This document shows, one piece after another, positions 1 through 12,110 of a DNA stretch of 64,000 nt. Positions within the stretch are counted from its first letter, which is position 1, and each line of letters opens with the position of its first letter. The notes beneath the pieces were generated by a model. That model was not told where the DNA came from and did not search any database. It saw only the letters and a list, made by a program, of their open reading frames with translations. This stretch comes from Welwitschia mirabilis. Its lineage: Eukaryota; Gnetophyta; Gnetopsida; Welwitschiales. The stretch covers positions 232,832,602 to 232,896,601 of the forward strand of contig JBOZIK010000001.1 in the NCBI GenBank assembly GCA_051453625.1, given 5' to 3'. A program made the translations under genes and the position numbers.

Positions 1-895
1 GCTCACTAGCAATGTAACACTAAATTCTTCAAGTACAACATGTTAAATCTATTGGAAGGAACTACAATAACATTGAATTCTCAATAAGATTGAATGCTTG
101 GAATATGTTACCCATTAAAGTAAAAGGAAAATGGAATGAACTAAAGGTGGAATTGGAAAACTATTTTGATGTGCTTATTCTAAAACATTGTAACTTGTGA
201 TTCTTTGGCTACTTGTAATTTTACAAAAAATTAGTTATTAATACTTTTATTTATTTTGGCAAAGGATCTATACAAATTTATGAGACTAAAAAATTAGACT
301 ATTCTATTACATTTTTTTAGTCTTCAAGATTTATCATTTATCATTTCATTTACCATTTCATTTTTATGATTTTATTTTAAGCCATATTGCATCATATTTT
401 CTTTTATGAGAAAGAACATTGAAAACTACATTGTGTTTTTTGTAATTTGATCCTTTCATCAATGTCTAAATTCAAGGCAAACTAGTTTAATCCTTTTATA
501 AAATCCAAGAAATTAAATGATCTACATTTCATTCATTTTTTAAACATAATCCACATCTTGCATATAAGTTTTCTACTACTTATGCATCCATTTTTGTTAC
601 ATCACTTAAGCTTAAGCTAATTTTTGCATACTTAACTTGAAGCTATGCTTTTAATTACTAGCACCATTGTTTTTATCTACATTTATGCACTCATCTTTTA
701 TTTATGGATTTTTCATAGAGTTATCTGTCATCTTAGTCTATTGGTAACTTTAGTTTTGGTTTAGAAATCTATATGTTTTTTCATTTTACCCATTTTTAAT
801 TAATGTTTTGCTTCTATGTTTCTAACCCTTTTTCCTCTCTTACTCTTTCATCTTTCTTCTTTTCTTTCTTCTTCATTTCTATATTGTAGATTACC
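1..895. other. AT-rich spacer, no gene seen
   Basis: Low-complexity AT-rich DNA with T-rich and CTT-rich stretches (around 820-880). No reading frame of note, no RNA gene and no recognisable repeat boundary was found. Confidence 0.6.
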
Positions 896-969
896 ATGAG
901 TGGAAGGTAACGTGTTGTTATTAAAGAAGGCATTTCCCCCCTCTCTCTCTTTATGTACCTTTCTATTTA

Positions 970-1413
970 GATGGCACTAAAGATAGGAATTAGAGCTACT
1001 TATTAAAGGAGGAAGGAACATATTATTTTTACAAAGAAGTATTGAAGTTTTAGAGAAGTGCTATCAGGATGATGAAGATCCTTGAATAATCCATTCTTTC
1101 ATTCACCACACTCCTTTAGCTGTATCTCTGAGTAATATAGAAGACATTTTTAGAACTAAACACCATGATTTCTTACCTTTTATGCCTATCAGGTATCTTT
1201 ACAAGAATCAATTAGCCTTTTTTAGATTTATCATCTATAATATCTTACCTACATTACATGTGATAGATGTCTGCAGTAGTCATTTAGAGAAGATGAGAAT
1301 CATATAAGATAATAAATCTTTTGACTTGCTTAAATAATTTTTTAAAATTATTCTTGATTATGTAAGCCATAATAGTAATATTCCTTCCATGCATTGTTTT
1401 AGAATTAATTTAT
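970..1413 (+). pseudogene. decayed reading frame, possible retrotransposon ORF
   Basis: One frame stays open, apart from single stops, from about 1040 to 1290. It reads as protein-like sequence with segments such as IIHSFIHHTPLAVSLSNIED and LAFFRFIIYNILPTLHVIDV. The stops are TGA where Trp would fit and TAA/TAG where Gln would fit, so point decay explains them. The pattern of an FxRxIIYNILP-like helix followed by a hydrophobic segment recalls the extra, non gag-pol ORF of some plant Ty3 elements, but I cannot assign it firmly. A possible start ATG lies at 896 with an early stop. No LTRs were found around it. It could equally be a pseudogene of an unknown plant gene. Confidence 0.4.
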
Positions 1414-1593
1414 AATACCCTATTAAATACCTTATATTTTAAGGATTGATATACATGTTACATTAAAACTATTACCCTTATAAAAATCACCCAACTAAAA
1501 AAGTATAGAAATGAAGGTTGAATATCAAGGAAATTTCAAGAAGTACAAGAAGAATAAACTCCTTTTTAAGTTTTTTCTTTATCATATTATCTA

Positions 1594-1643
1594 TGCCTTA
1601 TAAGAAGAAGGTTAAAGGACCCATTAGTAAATCCTCTTATGCA

Positions 1644-1674
<31 letters not shown>

Positions 1675-1860
1675 TTCCTTAACATTCCAACTTCACTTCC
1701 AATGATACATTTCTAGAGGAAGTTCCTAAATCCTAAAAGTCATGGATTGGAAAGCTATGGGAAAAACTGAAGAAAATGTCAAATAAGTAAAATCAAATTT
1801 CTAATAAGTAGGGTGAGATGGATAAGAAGCTTTATAGGATGGTATACTATAAAAGATCAA
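1594..1860 (+). pseudogene. small Ser-rich decayed reading frame
   Basis: An ATG near 1595 opens a Lys-rich start (MPYKKKVKGPISKSSYA) followed by a poly-Ser run encoded by a TTC/TCT microsatellite. A Lys-rich, coiled-coil-like tail follows (KLWEKLKKMSNK). Three or four in-frame TAA codons sit where Gln would fit. It may be the continuation of the frame ending near 1413. No family was recognised. Confidence 0.3.
1643..1678 (+). repeat. (TTC)n microsatellite
   Basis: About ten CTT/TTC triplets with minor interruptions. They encode the Ser run of the small frame in which they lie. Confidence 0.85.
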
Positions 1861-2231
1861 TAAACTAACTTATCATTATTACTATCTACTCAGTTTAATT
1901 TTTATTTTTCATGCATCTCCATGTTTTTCATGGTGCATTATAATTTTTATTTTTCTGATATAAAATTTTGTTGTGGTAATTAAATTTTCATTTTAGTTTT
2001 ATAATTCTTGCTACTTAATAAAAATAATTTTTTAGTCACTGTTTCTATCAATTTTATTTCTCGCTACACTCAATACATATTATCATGTTTTTTTATTTAA
2101 TTTGGTGCCTTTGTTCATCAAATTCCATAGTCTAAAACTAAACTTAACTTATGCTATCATGAGCCCTAACTAGTACCATTGCTTTATTTCATAGATTCAA
2201 ACTCTATTATTTTACTAACCTCATTAATCTT
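1861..2231. other. AT-rich spacer, no gene seen
   Basis: Low-complexity DNA between the small decayed frame and the left LTR of element E. The last five bases (ATCTT, 2227-2231) are a candidate target-site duplication of E. Confidence 0.5.
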
Positions 2232-2655
2232 TGTAATGTTTCAAAATTACTTTTAATTAAGTGGTTATTATTAAGTGAAATTAAGGTGCATTTAAGGAAC
2301 TATTATATAATGCAAGGGTGTGACCCTTAGATTTGTAACATTATGTCCCTTCATTATGCTATTTAATCCTATGGCATTAGGTGGGGATGGATAGACTAGA
2401 TGGAAGTAACCAACAACAACCTTGGCTGGTCCCAAAGGGTGTAAGGAGTAGGACTAAGATCGTAGTCCATATCTTTACCTATAACCACTATTCTAAGGCT
2501 ATTTGCTAATGATGAGAAATGTAATCCACTTCTTCTAATAATAAAGTTCACCTTTTGGCAAATTATTTCTTATTATTATTACTGATTCTAGCATAATATT
2601 TACAAGTTCCTGTTTATAATGAAATAACATTAAAATGGTAAAAAGGAATATTACA
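2232..2655 (+). repeat. 5' LTR of element E
   Basis: It begins TGTAATGTTTC and ends ATTACA just before the primer site. It matches 6497-6889 along its length, including shared stretches such as GGGTGTGACCCTT and GGCATTAGGTGGG. Differences are mostly transitions. Confidence 0.85.
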
Positions 2656-2657
2656 TT

Positions 2658-2670
2658 TAGTATCAGAGCC
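2658..2670 (+). other. primer binding site of E (tRNA-Met type)
   Basis: TAGTATCAGAGCC lies two bases after the LTR end. The usual plant Ty3/copia site is TGGTATCAGAGC, so one G-to-A change separates them. Confidence 0.85.
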
Positions 2671-2830
2671 ATGAAAATGGTGAATTGCCATCTTCAAGAT
2701 CCAAATAGAATAGAATATGAAGATAGAATGTGTCATGTTTTCATATGCTATCAAATCAAGGGAACAACAAAAATGGATGCCATCTTCTGTCATGAAACCC
2801 ATGATGATGTTACAATTCATGAAGTTGACA

Positions 2831-4060
2831 TTGTGCTTAGGTGTCTAATGTTGTACTTAGATGCCTGATGTTGCACTTGCTTTTATTGGCCTACAAGAGC
2901 TCTTTTTTAACTCTAAAACCTCCTATTCACCCCTAACATAGCCCGTTTTGCCTTATTTTTTACATGATAGGGCTCTCTAATGTTGCACTTGGGTGTCCGA
3001 TGTTACACTTGAATGCACAATGTTACACTTAGGTTCTTGATGCTGCACTTGCTTTTTTAGGTCTCTAGGAGCTATTGTTTACCTTTAGTACCTCTCATTC
3101 ACCCTTAACATAGCCCATTTTGCCTCGATTTTCATATGATAGGGCCCTTCGACATTGCACTTGTGTGTCCAATGTTACACTTAGATGCTCGATGTTGCAC
3201 TTGAGTGCCCAATACCACACTTGATTTTTTGGACCTCTAGGAGCTCCTATTTAGCTCTGGCACCTCTCATTTGCCCTTGACATAGCCATTTTTTCCTTGA
3301 TTTTCATATGATAGGGCTCTTTGACATTGCAATTGGATGTCTAACATCGCACTTGGATGTCCAACATTACACTTAGATGCCTGATGTTTCACTTGCTTCT
3401 GTAGGTCTTTAGAACCTTTCATTCACATTTGGCACCTCCCATTTACCTTTGACATGTCCTGTTCTACTCTAGTTTTTACATGATAAGGCTCTTTAATGTC
3501 AGACTTGGATGTCTGATGTCACACTTAGTTTTCCAATGTTGCACTTAAATGCCTGATGTTGTACTTACTTTCGTAGGCCTTTAAGACCTCCCATTCACCT
3601 CTAACACCTCCCATTCACCCTTAACGTGGCTCGTTCTACCCTAGTTTTTTCATGATAAGGATGTCCAACATTGCACTTGGATGTTTGAAGTTGCACTTTG
3701 GTGTCTGATGTCCCACTTGGGTGCCTAATCTTGCACTTGCTTCTATAGGCCTCTAGAACCTCCCATTCACCTTGGGAACCTTTCATTCACCCTTGGCATA
3801 GCCTAATCTGCTCTAGTTTTTGCATGATAGGGCTCTTTGACATTGCACTTAGGTGGTTGACATCACACTTGGGTGGCTAATGTCACACTTTCTACTCATA
3901 AGCCCAAAATAATCCATCACCTCTCTGAAATCACATGTTTTTCTCACCAGCACAAGGATCCAACATCGCACTTGATGACTTGATGTCAAACTCAGTACAT
4001 GAAAATTTTTGATGTTGCACTTAAGTCTCTGACATCATTCTTGGATGCCTAATAACACAT
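2831..4060 (+). repeat. tandem array, exact 172-bp period with 20-bp subunits
   Basis: The landmark GATAG/GATAA after CAT(AT) falls at 2966, 3138, 3310, 3482, 3654 and 3826, exactly 172 bp apart each time. Inside each unit a core like TGTTGCACTTGGATGTC recurs at 20-bp steps (for example 2983, 3003, 3023, 3043). About 92 bp of different sequence (CTCCCATTCACCC, then CATGATAGGGCTC) follows. Flanks decay to irregular copies up to about 4060. The units differ by many substitutions but no net indel in the central six. 172 is not a multiple of three, so this is not a protein repeat. Confidence 0.9.
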
Positions 4061-4599
4061 AGACCCCCATTAAGAGTTGTTAGCCATGTTAGCAAGTTTA
4101 TTATGATAATTGCTAAAACTACTTTTCTAACTATTTTTCTAAACATCTTTAGTTATAGATATCTAATTTTTGTAGTAATACTATAAAAGGACATAATTCT
4201 CATCATAAAAAAGGAGTGAGCTATTATTAGAAGAGAAGTGAAAAGGAAGAGATTAATTAGTTCAAGATGATGTTAAACCAATTGCACATCATAAAACACA
4301 GAGTAAATGGACGAATGGAAGAAATAGAGATCATACTGAATCATATTTATTCATAAAATGAACTTCATTCTAGTAGGATTGAGAACCTTCCCTCTTGCTT
4401 GAAAGTTGGACCTACAAAAATAGAATCTTAAGGCATCCCAAGAACAACCATTCACCTCAGGCCAAAATACTTCATCAGATACAGTCAGCCTTCAGAACAT
4501 TCATATGAAATTGCTAAACATTGAGGAAAATCTTTAAGCCTTCTTATATAATCAAGGAAATAATTATAACATAGAACAAAAAGAATGAGAGGAAATTGC

Positions 4600-5000
4600 T
4601 AAGATAATACACCTTAAAACCTATAAAGGCAAAACCAAAATTAGAGAAGAAGCCATTTCATGGATTCATCAAATAAAAAACTACTTCAACATTCAGAATG
4701 TTCCTCCAGAAAGATGGTGTGTATATGCTGCTACTTTTCTTATAAGAAATGCACAATAATGGTGATCTCCATGCTAAAAAAAATATTTTGAAAGAATACC
4801 ATGAGATACCTTCATAGAAGAGTTCAAAAAGAAGTTCATCCTAGAAGAGTTCATTGAAGATCAAATGGTGGAGTTCTAATGCCTACACTTAGGAAAGCAT
4901 CCAGTAGATGAACATTGGTCTGAATTCTAGTTCCTGATGAAATACCAAACTAATTTCTCTAAAAATTAGTCAATAATAGTTTCATTAGCACCTTAACACT
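4600..5000 (+). pseudogene. gag: decayed gag segment of element E
   Basis: From about 4616 one frame reads as an LTR-retrotransposon capsid segment: a REEAISWIHQIKNYF motif, then PPERWCVYAATFLIRNAQ, then DTFIEEFKKKF and QMVEF. This is the usual order of the retrotransposon gag domain (Trp-containing helix, then EEFKxxF, then a length-conserved helix). In-frame TAA/TAG stops and a probable frameshift make it non-functional. No zinc knuckle or protease follows before the N run at 5343. It lies between the tandem array and the AT-rich 3' part of E. Confidence 0.7.
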
Positions 5001-6043
5001 TAAACTCAAAAGTGTCCTCTACACTTTGGAAATCAAATCAACTGAATATGCCTATCAAAAGACAAAATAATATCTTAAAGGACAGGATACTTGATGGAAT
5101 GAGCACCACAACTTCTAGGTAGACAAATCCATTTTATAAAGGTCTTAAATACTAATATTAAGTAATTAAAAAATAAAAGTGTAAAGGAAATATGCATCTA
5201 ATAGACCCCCTTTGTGATTAACCTTAGGAAAATAGGGAGTATATTTAAGAGATCTCTTTCAAACTTTTTAGTAAAACATGATATGTTACTTTCTTACTTT
5301 TTAATATATTTCTTAATATGCAACACTTTCCTTCCCTTAAGTNNNNNNNNNNNNNNNNNNNNNNNNNNNNNNNNNNNNNNNNNNNNNNNNNNNNNNNNNN
5401 NNNNNNNNNNNNNNNNNNNNNNNNNNNNNNNNNNTAAGGGGGAGGGAAGTTGCTAAAATGATACTAGCAATGCCAATGTCCATTAAAGTTTAAATCCTTC
5501 TAACTTAGATAGCATACAGGAGAGGCCATTATGGCATATTTGTAGGGTTTTAGCCATGCATAGCCTAATGTAATCATATATATGGTGTTGAAGAAAAGAG
5601 CAAGGAAGGAGCTCTTTAGTTCAAGCACTTTTCTATCACTGATTTTATTAAAGTTAATGCAACTACTATCCCCATGGAACTCAGCAGACTTATGGAGATA
5701 GTGAAGTCTAGGAAATAATCAGATAAGAAAAATAGAGAAGTATTTATTATCTAATTTATTTATTTTTTAAATATTTTAATTTAGATATGCCAATTATCAT
5801 TTGTTAATTTTTTAAACAAATTAATAAGTAAGGTTATTATATAATATAACAATAATATACACATAAATATTCTATTATATAAGTACTTATCATATTATAT
5901 AATGAGTCACTGTTATTAATGTAATATAATATTATAATAATAATAATTAAAAATTATTTTATATATATAAAATTGATAACATATGTTATATACTATAAGA
6001 GATAAGATGTCATAACATAAATTTAACTTAAATTAATAACAAT

Positions 6044-6094
<51 letters not shown>

Positions 6095-6477
6095 GATATA
6101 AGAATAATAATCACAAGCATAATCTTAATAAAAATTAACATCAATTTGCACATATTTATTGCTTTATTTTATTTTTGTATGATACATTAAAAATGTTTAT
6201 TTAGGTAATAGTCTAACTTTTAGAACACTTGTCTTTCAGATGAAAAGCAATGAATTTGAGCATTTGGAATATCTTCTCTTAGTACAGGAATCCTAGAAGG
6301 TCTCAGGAATATTGTAATGGCTAAGAGATACTAATAAATACTGAAAATGAATAAACACTAGGTGCAGGCACAAGTAGTCCATTTACTAGAGGATGTAGGC
6401 TCAAGTGGTTCATCCACTAGAGGATGTAGGCATGAGCAGTCCATTTACTAAAAGATCACTTCTTGAGGACTAGAATG
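5001..6477 (+). other. 3' internal part of E: N run, AT-rich DNA, (TAA)n
   Basis: No gene trace. It contains an N run (5343-5434), AT-rich low-complexity DNA (5740-6180) with a (TAA)n microsatellite at about 6048-6094, and short direct repeats near 6360-6450 in which a GGATGTAGGC.. .AG(T/C)GGTCCAT(T/C) phrase occurs about three times. Confidence 0.6.
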
Positions 6478-6496
6478 AAAATTAAGGGAAAGGGAA
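6478..6496 (+). other. polypurine tract of E
   Basis: A nearly pure A/G stretch (AAATTAAGGGAAAGGGAA) directly abuts the TG of the 3' LTR, as required for plus-strand priming. Confidence 0.85.
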
Positions 6497-6889
6497 TGTA
6501 ATGTTCCAAAATCAATTTTAGTTAAGTAATTATTATTAAGTGTAATTAAAGTGCATTTAAGGATAACTATTGTATAATGAAAGGGTGTGACCCTTGGATT
6601 TGTAACATTATATCGTTTCATTATTCTATTTAAGCCTATGGCATTAGGTGGGAGTGGATAGACTAGGTGGATGCAACTGCTGACAACCTCAGTTAATCGC
6701 CAAGGGTCCTAGGAGGGGAACTAAGGTTGTAGTCCATGTCTTTACCTATAACCACTACTTCCAATAATAAAGTCTACCTTTTGTCAAATTATTCCTTATT
6801 ATTATTATTGATTGTACCATAATATTTATATGTTCATGTTTATAATTAAATAACCTTCAAATGGTAAAAAAAAAAAAAAAAACATTAAA
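6497..6889 (+). repeat. 3' LTR of element E
   Basis: Direct repeat of 2232-2655, starting TGTAATGTTCC. Its end has expanded into a 17-bp A run (about 6866-6882). The 6889 boundary is set by the ATCTT duplication that follows. Confidence 0.85.
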
Positions 6890-6894
6890 ATCTT

Positions 6895-8939
6895 ATTCAT
6901 AGTTGATTTAGATGTTATTCCACTAATAACACATTTTAGAAATAGATTTTAACAAGATTTATAATTCTTCCTTAATCATTCCTTTCCATTTTATCATTTT
7001 GTAATTTTATTTTTCATTTTCTAGTCCATTTCAAACTTATTTCATCCATTCCAGTAGCACTCAGTCCATAGGCAATGAATGACCATTGTTTCTAAGAGTT
7101 ATCTTCATTCTCTTGCATTCATTTTGCATCTTTAGATCTAGAACAAAATGCATATTTTTCAAAATATTTCTTAAATGTTTCAGATATTCATTTGCTGGAT
7201 AATATGTGAATTATCTTATTCTCATTTATATTGCATTTAATTTTTCCTATTATTCTAAGCTTTCAGAACAAAGTTTACTTTGATTGGAGGGAGTGGTATT
7301 GGCACTTATCATCCATCATTTATGCCTTAATATTTTGAAGCCAAAATTGGCCAAAATTTTTATAATATTTTTCATCATTTTATTTTATGATTAAATGGTT
7401 TTAGCTTCACAAATTTTTCCATGCTATATAAACTTTGACATATGTTTTGTTAAGACAATAGTAAAAGATTGGCTGGAAGATGTTACTTTAAGTGAATTAG
7501 GATACTTTAGAAGATTATTTTAGCTTCCCATATTGTTATGCGTTTATTATGATTAGTATTATTCAAATTTAGATTTGCTAATATTTAGCTTCCACATTAA
7601 TATTTCATAGGTTACTAATAGGTTAAGGATTACTACAGTAGGAGATGAATGACTAATTTCTCAGGAAGTCAGTAGTACTCATTTAGTTGCATAACTTAAT
7701 TTCATACTTACATTCTTCGATTGTCTTGGCTATTGCATCACTTAAACCTATTGATGACTAGATTTGAAGAGACCAAATTTTATGCAAATCTCCAAAACCC
7801 TATCAATGGTTGTTTTGTCCTTACTTTTAAGGTTATTAATCCATAAGAAAATCTTTGAGATTATTGTAAGAGCTCTAATTATATCTAGCTTCAAAGCTAT
7901 TTTTTAAGAATGAGCTAGCCCTCTAGGGCTAGCATAACACTTCATATGTTGATTTCTTTATTTATTTGATGTAGGTTTCTATTATTTCATGTGATAAAAT
8001 ATGGTTTATTTCTTAATTTAATTTCTTGATTTCAAGTGTGTAAGATTTCAATACTTATTATGCTTTATTGGAATTGAAGCTTTGTTCAGCATTTGATCAT
8101 TTTCAAGTAGATCTTTAGCATAATCTTAGGTATATATTTATACCATGTGATGTTATTTAGGATTATAAATCTTACTTTGCATGCTTTGAAGTAATATTTA
8201 AGAGTTAATAAGACTAAAAGTATCCACCTAAGCTTGAGATCTTAAGAACACATCTTTAAAATACATTTGGATAAGTTTATTTTATTAAAGATCTTAGTTA
8301 TTATAGTTATGTCATGTTAGATCTTGTGGTTATTCTTTAATCATAGCTTATAATATTTTATTAATAGCACATCTTCACTCCATGATTTTCTACACAAATT
8401 CATTCTATAATAGATATAGATTTGATTTATATAGATCTTTGCTATTGTATATTACTACATTTATCCTTCAAAAAAATGACACTGGGACTATACTGTAAAT
8501 AACTATCCTATTTTATTTGGTAAAAGTTTGATGTGGTCATGTAAGATTTTCATCCATAGGTTGATCATACATATTATCATACATTAATAATAGATACAAT
8601 CATAGCCAAATTTCACAATGAACATTTATCAATAAGACTATTACTATACCCTTTGTGAATTAAACTATGCCTTTTATTTGTTTGTATCATAAATAATATT
8701 TAATTAAATCCAAGCATGGTTCTTTAAAGTTACATTTTATTAGTCATAAAACATTTTCATATGATCTAATTTATTCTATATAATGATAATTGAGCAAAAA
8801 TACAAGATACATCTTTTTTTAAAACAAAAAAATGATGTAATTTTTAGTATTATTCTTATTATAATACATATTATTTACTTAAAATTTTTTAGTTTTCATA
8901 GGAGTAATTTATTAAGATAAAGTTGAAAAGTACTTAATA
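6895..8939. other. AT-rich spacer, no gene seen
   Basis: About 2 kb of AT-rich DNA without a supportable frame, terminal repeat or RNA gene. The chromovirus RT trace to its right fades out near 8940. Confidence 0.5.
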
Positions 8940-10877
8940 TATAATCTTATCTAGGTTTTAAAAATCTACAAGTTCTACTATAAGGATACGTAAGGTCCAA
9001 AAATTTACAACCGAAAACTTCATACCTCAGTTATTGATTCTAGGGTAAGTCAATGTACCACTGGTTGCATTTATCACTATCCAAATTGATTTATTTTTAT
9101 AAAATTACATGTCCTAAAAATTTGATCTTTGTTATAGAAAATTCAGAGTTCTTAGCGATGGCATAAAATTGATTTCTCCTTAAAGTATCTAATGCTATTC
9201 ATAGATGTTTTTCATGATCCTCCTTAGTTGATGAATACATCAAAACATCATCAATAAATACCACCAAGAATTCATCTATATATTCTTGAAAAATGTTATT
9301 TATAATTATCATAAACGTAGCTAATGCATTAGTAAGTCTAAGTGATACTATACAAAATTCATTATGGCCATATTAGATGTGAAATGCTATTTTAAAGATA
9401 TATTCCTCCTTGATTCTAAGTTGATGGTATCCTAATTTGAGATTAATTTTTGAGAAAAACTTGACAAACTTTTATTGATCAAATAAATAATCAATTCTAG
9501 ATAATGAATAAATATATTTTATTATTACATTATTGAGATCCACATGTAATCTTAATCCTCCATTCTTATTTTTAAGAAATAACAATGGTGTACTCCATGA
9601 TGAAATGCTTGACATAATCAATCCTTTATTAAAAAGTGCCATCAAATATATGTTTAGTTCTGCTTACTCAAGAATAAGAATTCTATATGGTTCCATTATA
9701 ATATGTTTTATCCCTTGTTTAAGAGTTATTTCAAAATCTTTTACTCTTTTTGAAGGATATCCTAGTAAAATCCTTAGGAAAGACATCTAAAAATTCTTGC
9801 ACTACTAGAATATTTGAAATATTTGGCTTGCTTTAGAGAGATAAATAAAATTTAATAATTTTAAATTCTTGTTCATGTCTAATTTTATTTTTCATTTTAT
9901 TATCCATAATTAGTTTTTCTAATACATGTCCTAATATAACTGGTAAAAACACTCTTTCTCCTTTCAAATCTATACTATAACCTTTTTGGATAGCAATCTA
10001 TCTATGATTTATTTTCTTATAGCCATTTCATTCCTAGAATAATATCAAAGTATCCTAAATTCAATATTAGTATCTGTACTTTAAAATTATAACCATTAAT
10101 ATGTAATCTACACATAGGTATTTATTCAATTATTTTGATTTAACTACCATTAGGGAGTTATACAATCAACTGATTAACATTTTTAATTTCAAAAAAAAAT
10201 ATTTCTAGCCATTAAGTATGAAATAAAATAATAATATGCACCTGGATCTACTAAAATTTTTATAGAAATATTTAACACGGTACTTAAAGTTTCTAAAATC
10301 ACTTCTAGTTGACTGCTTTTATTAGATACTAAGGTATATGAATTACTAACATTTATTGTAGATGCTTATTATTTATTTATTTTAAGGAAATTCTTGAAAT
10401 AATGAGGTCCCTAATATAGAAAACATCTTATGTTCTTGAAATCCTTATTTGGATTTTTAAAAAACTGATCATTTCTTAGTGGACTTATAAATCTGACTCT
10501 TTTTCAAGTTGGTTGTTTGCATTCTTCCTTGTGGTTGATGTGTTTCCTTAGTATTGACTATAGCCATATTTACTCTACCTCTTCCTTTGATCATGTTTAC
10601 ATTTCTATTGAATGGTTTCTTCCATGGTTGCATTATTCTAGTGTCTTAAGGCATTTTCCTTTTCTCCCTAAGGGTTTTGTTCATAATTCAAAACTCCTCA
10701 CTAACTCTGGCCTTCTCTAAGGCCTCTGACATAGTATTTGATTTAAATTGATTTTGAATTACTAGATGTAAGAAGCCATAAATATTCTAACTTTTAATTC
10801 TTCACTACTTAAGAATTCAGGAATATATCTTAAAAGTTCCATAAATTTGTGCTCATATTTGACTATTATTATTAAAC
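8940..10877 (-). pseudogene. gag-pol: chromovirus-like Ty3 gag(C-terminus)-protease-RT remnant, element H
   Basis: Read on the minus strand, the parts appear in gag-pol order. First is the second half of gag (10877 to about 10700; KYEHKFMELLRYIPEF). A damaged CCHC knuckle follows (about 10390-10425; CF..GPHYFKN with Cys lost). The retropepsin C-terminal part lies at about 9960-10180 (FDIILGMKWL, 10020-10049). RT spans about 9640-9000, with LRLHVDLNN, LKLGYHQLRIKEE, YGHNEF and the catalytic VFIDDVLMYS (9232-9262), then FLGHVI. The RT motifs are typical of plant chromoviruses (Tekay/Del-like). Several stops and frameshifts break it. RNase H and integrase are not seen to the left. Its gag N-terminus lies 28 kb away at 38789-39193. 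Confidence 0.85.
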
Positions 10878-10882
10878 CCTAC
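10878..10882. other. left target-site duplication of the Athila-like block
   Basis: CCTAC here and CATAC at 38784-38788 flank the outer LTR ends. They differ by one base. H gag sequence resumes immediately outside both. Confidence 0.65.
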
Positions 10883-12110
10883 TGTTGCAGTGCATATTTG
10901 TGCAAATGTTACACTCTTAAAAAGATCCTATAATTCATAAATAAATATATATTTTACATAATACAATACATTAATATAAATGACAATGAGTCAAATGTCA
11001 TATTTTTAGTGAAGGCATAGGTGAGAAGAGTGAGAATTGATTTCAAGAAATGAAATCCAACATATCTTTAAATTAGAAATAAAATGTAATGCAAAAAATA
11101 ACAATGCAAACACACTTACAAAAATGAATGCAATCTAAGCTAAGTGAAACTTTCATCCGATTACTGGATCAACCTATCATATAGATTAGCCCTATGTAAC
11201 CTAGATCAATTAAGAAATGCTGTCACTAGATTGTGACCAACCTAAGTTATCAGGTACATCAAACAAAATATATAACTATACAAATTTAACCTAGGAAAGA
11301 AGAGACAATGCATCTAAACTAATAATTCTTAACCTTAATAAATGTTTTCCTCATAATCTATATTACTAAAGAATCTATCACAGAATCATAAATAATATAA
11401 ACTATAAGGATTATGTACAAAATAACCATATGAAAATAGAAAAGAGTTCTTTGAATTAGATTCAAAGAAACATCTATGTTATACAGTAGCAGCTCCTAAA
11501 TAGAGGATACACAACCCAACACCAAGGAAGAATCTCNNNNNNNNNNATGAGAATTTTAGTACAAACAAAGACCAATAGAAGTCAAGGATAGAGTTTGATA
11601 TTTATTAACAAAGACAGATTCATAGACAAATAGGACTAATAAATAGAAGCAAAAACCCTAACAATCATGCAAGAAACTAAGAGATAAATGATTAAAGTTA
11701 TGTAAATTTGGTGAAGTGTTATTTCAGGTGTTGTCTTGCTAGTCCTCTGGATGATACAGGAGGTGATGCCACATTATAATAATTTTACATTAGCTATTAG
11801 ATTAATTCTAGTTAGCATCCTTCTTCGCTTAAGTGTTCTATCATCCATACAGTCATCTGGACAATGAGGTGGATGATATGCTTTTTACAAGTATTCATGT
11901 AATGCATTACCCTTAATGTTTACAAGAATTTTACTTTAGATAGGAAATATTATTAACTACTTCAAATGATGTAAAATGTAATGAAGATTACATGTTTTTA
12001 TATCTTTTCTCTTAGCTCTCTATTATTGTAGAAATCTAGCATAAACCTCTTTAATATCCTAAAACTACTCAAAATACCTTATCAAATACATACAAGTTGG
12101 TAGTACGACA
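10883..12110 (-). repeat. LTR3 (3' LTR of B)
   Basis: On the minus strand it begins TGTCGT (LTR1 begins TGTTGC) and ends GCAACA, giving near-perfect TGTTG/CAACA inverted ends. It aligns with LTR1 throughout, for example at 10901-10930 and 12060-12100. It contains a 10-base N run (11537-11546) and two copies of the compound GTCATC motif. Confidence 0.85.
11729..11878 (-). repeat. compound GTCATC inverted-repeat motif, 2 copies (LTR3)
   Basis: Copies at 11729-11770 and 11840-11878. The second reads TATCATCC, then GTCATCTGGAC, then GGTGGATGATA, so outer and inner arms can both pair. Confidence 0.6.

Larger units (their letters stand above)
2232..6889 (+). mobile_element. short LTR retrotransposon E, apparently without pol
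   Basis: A complete-looking but small LTR element. Direct LTRs lie at 2232-2655 and 6497-6889. A primer site matching the initiator tRNA-Met type lies at 2658-2670. A polypurine tract abuts the right LTR, and ATCTT flanks both ends (2227-2231 and 6890-6894). The internal part holds a 172-bp tandem array, a decayed gag segment and AT-rich DNA. No protease, RT or integrase trace is visible, although a 92-bp N run (5343-5434) hides a little. By family rules the tRNA-Met primer and TGTAAT LTR start fit a chromovirus-like or non-autonomous Ty3-type element. Movement would have needed enzymes in trans. Confidence 0.8.

Noticed and set aside
2614-2868. Two overlapping opposite-strand frames of 68 and 77 codons
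   Set aside because: They overlap the LTR end, primer site and start of the tandem array of E; no protein-like conservation.
2981-3900. Regular short repeats with even spacing, CRISPR-like at first sight
   Set aside because: The 20-bp units are contiguous, there are no unique spacers, and a 172-bp higher period explains the pattern. The setting is a plant LTR element.
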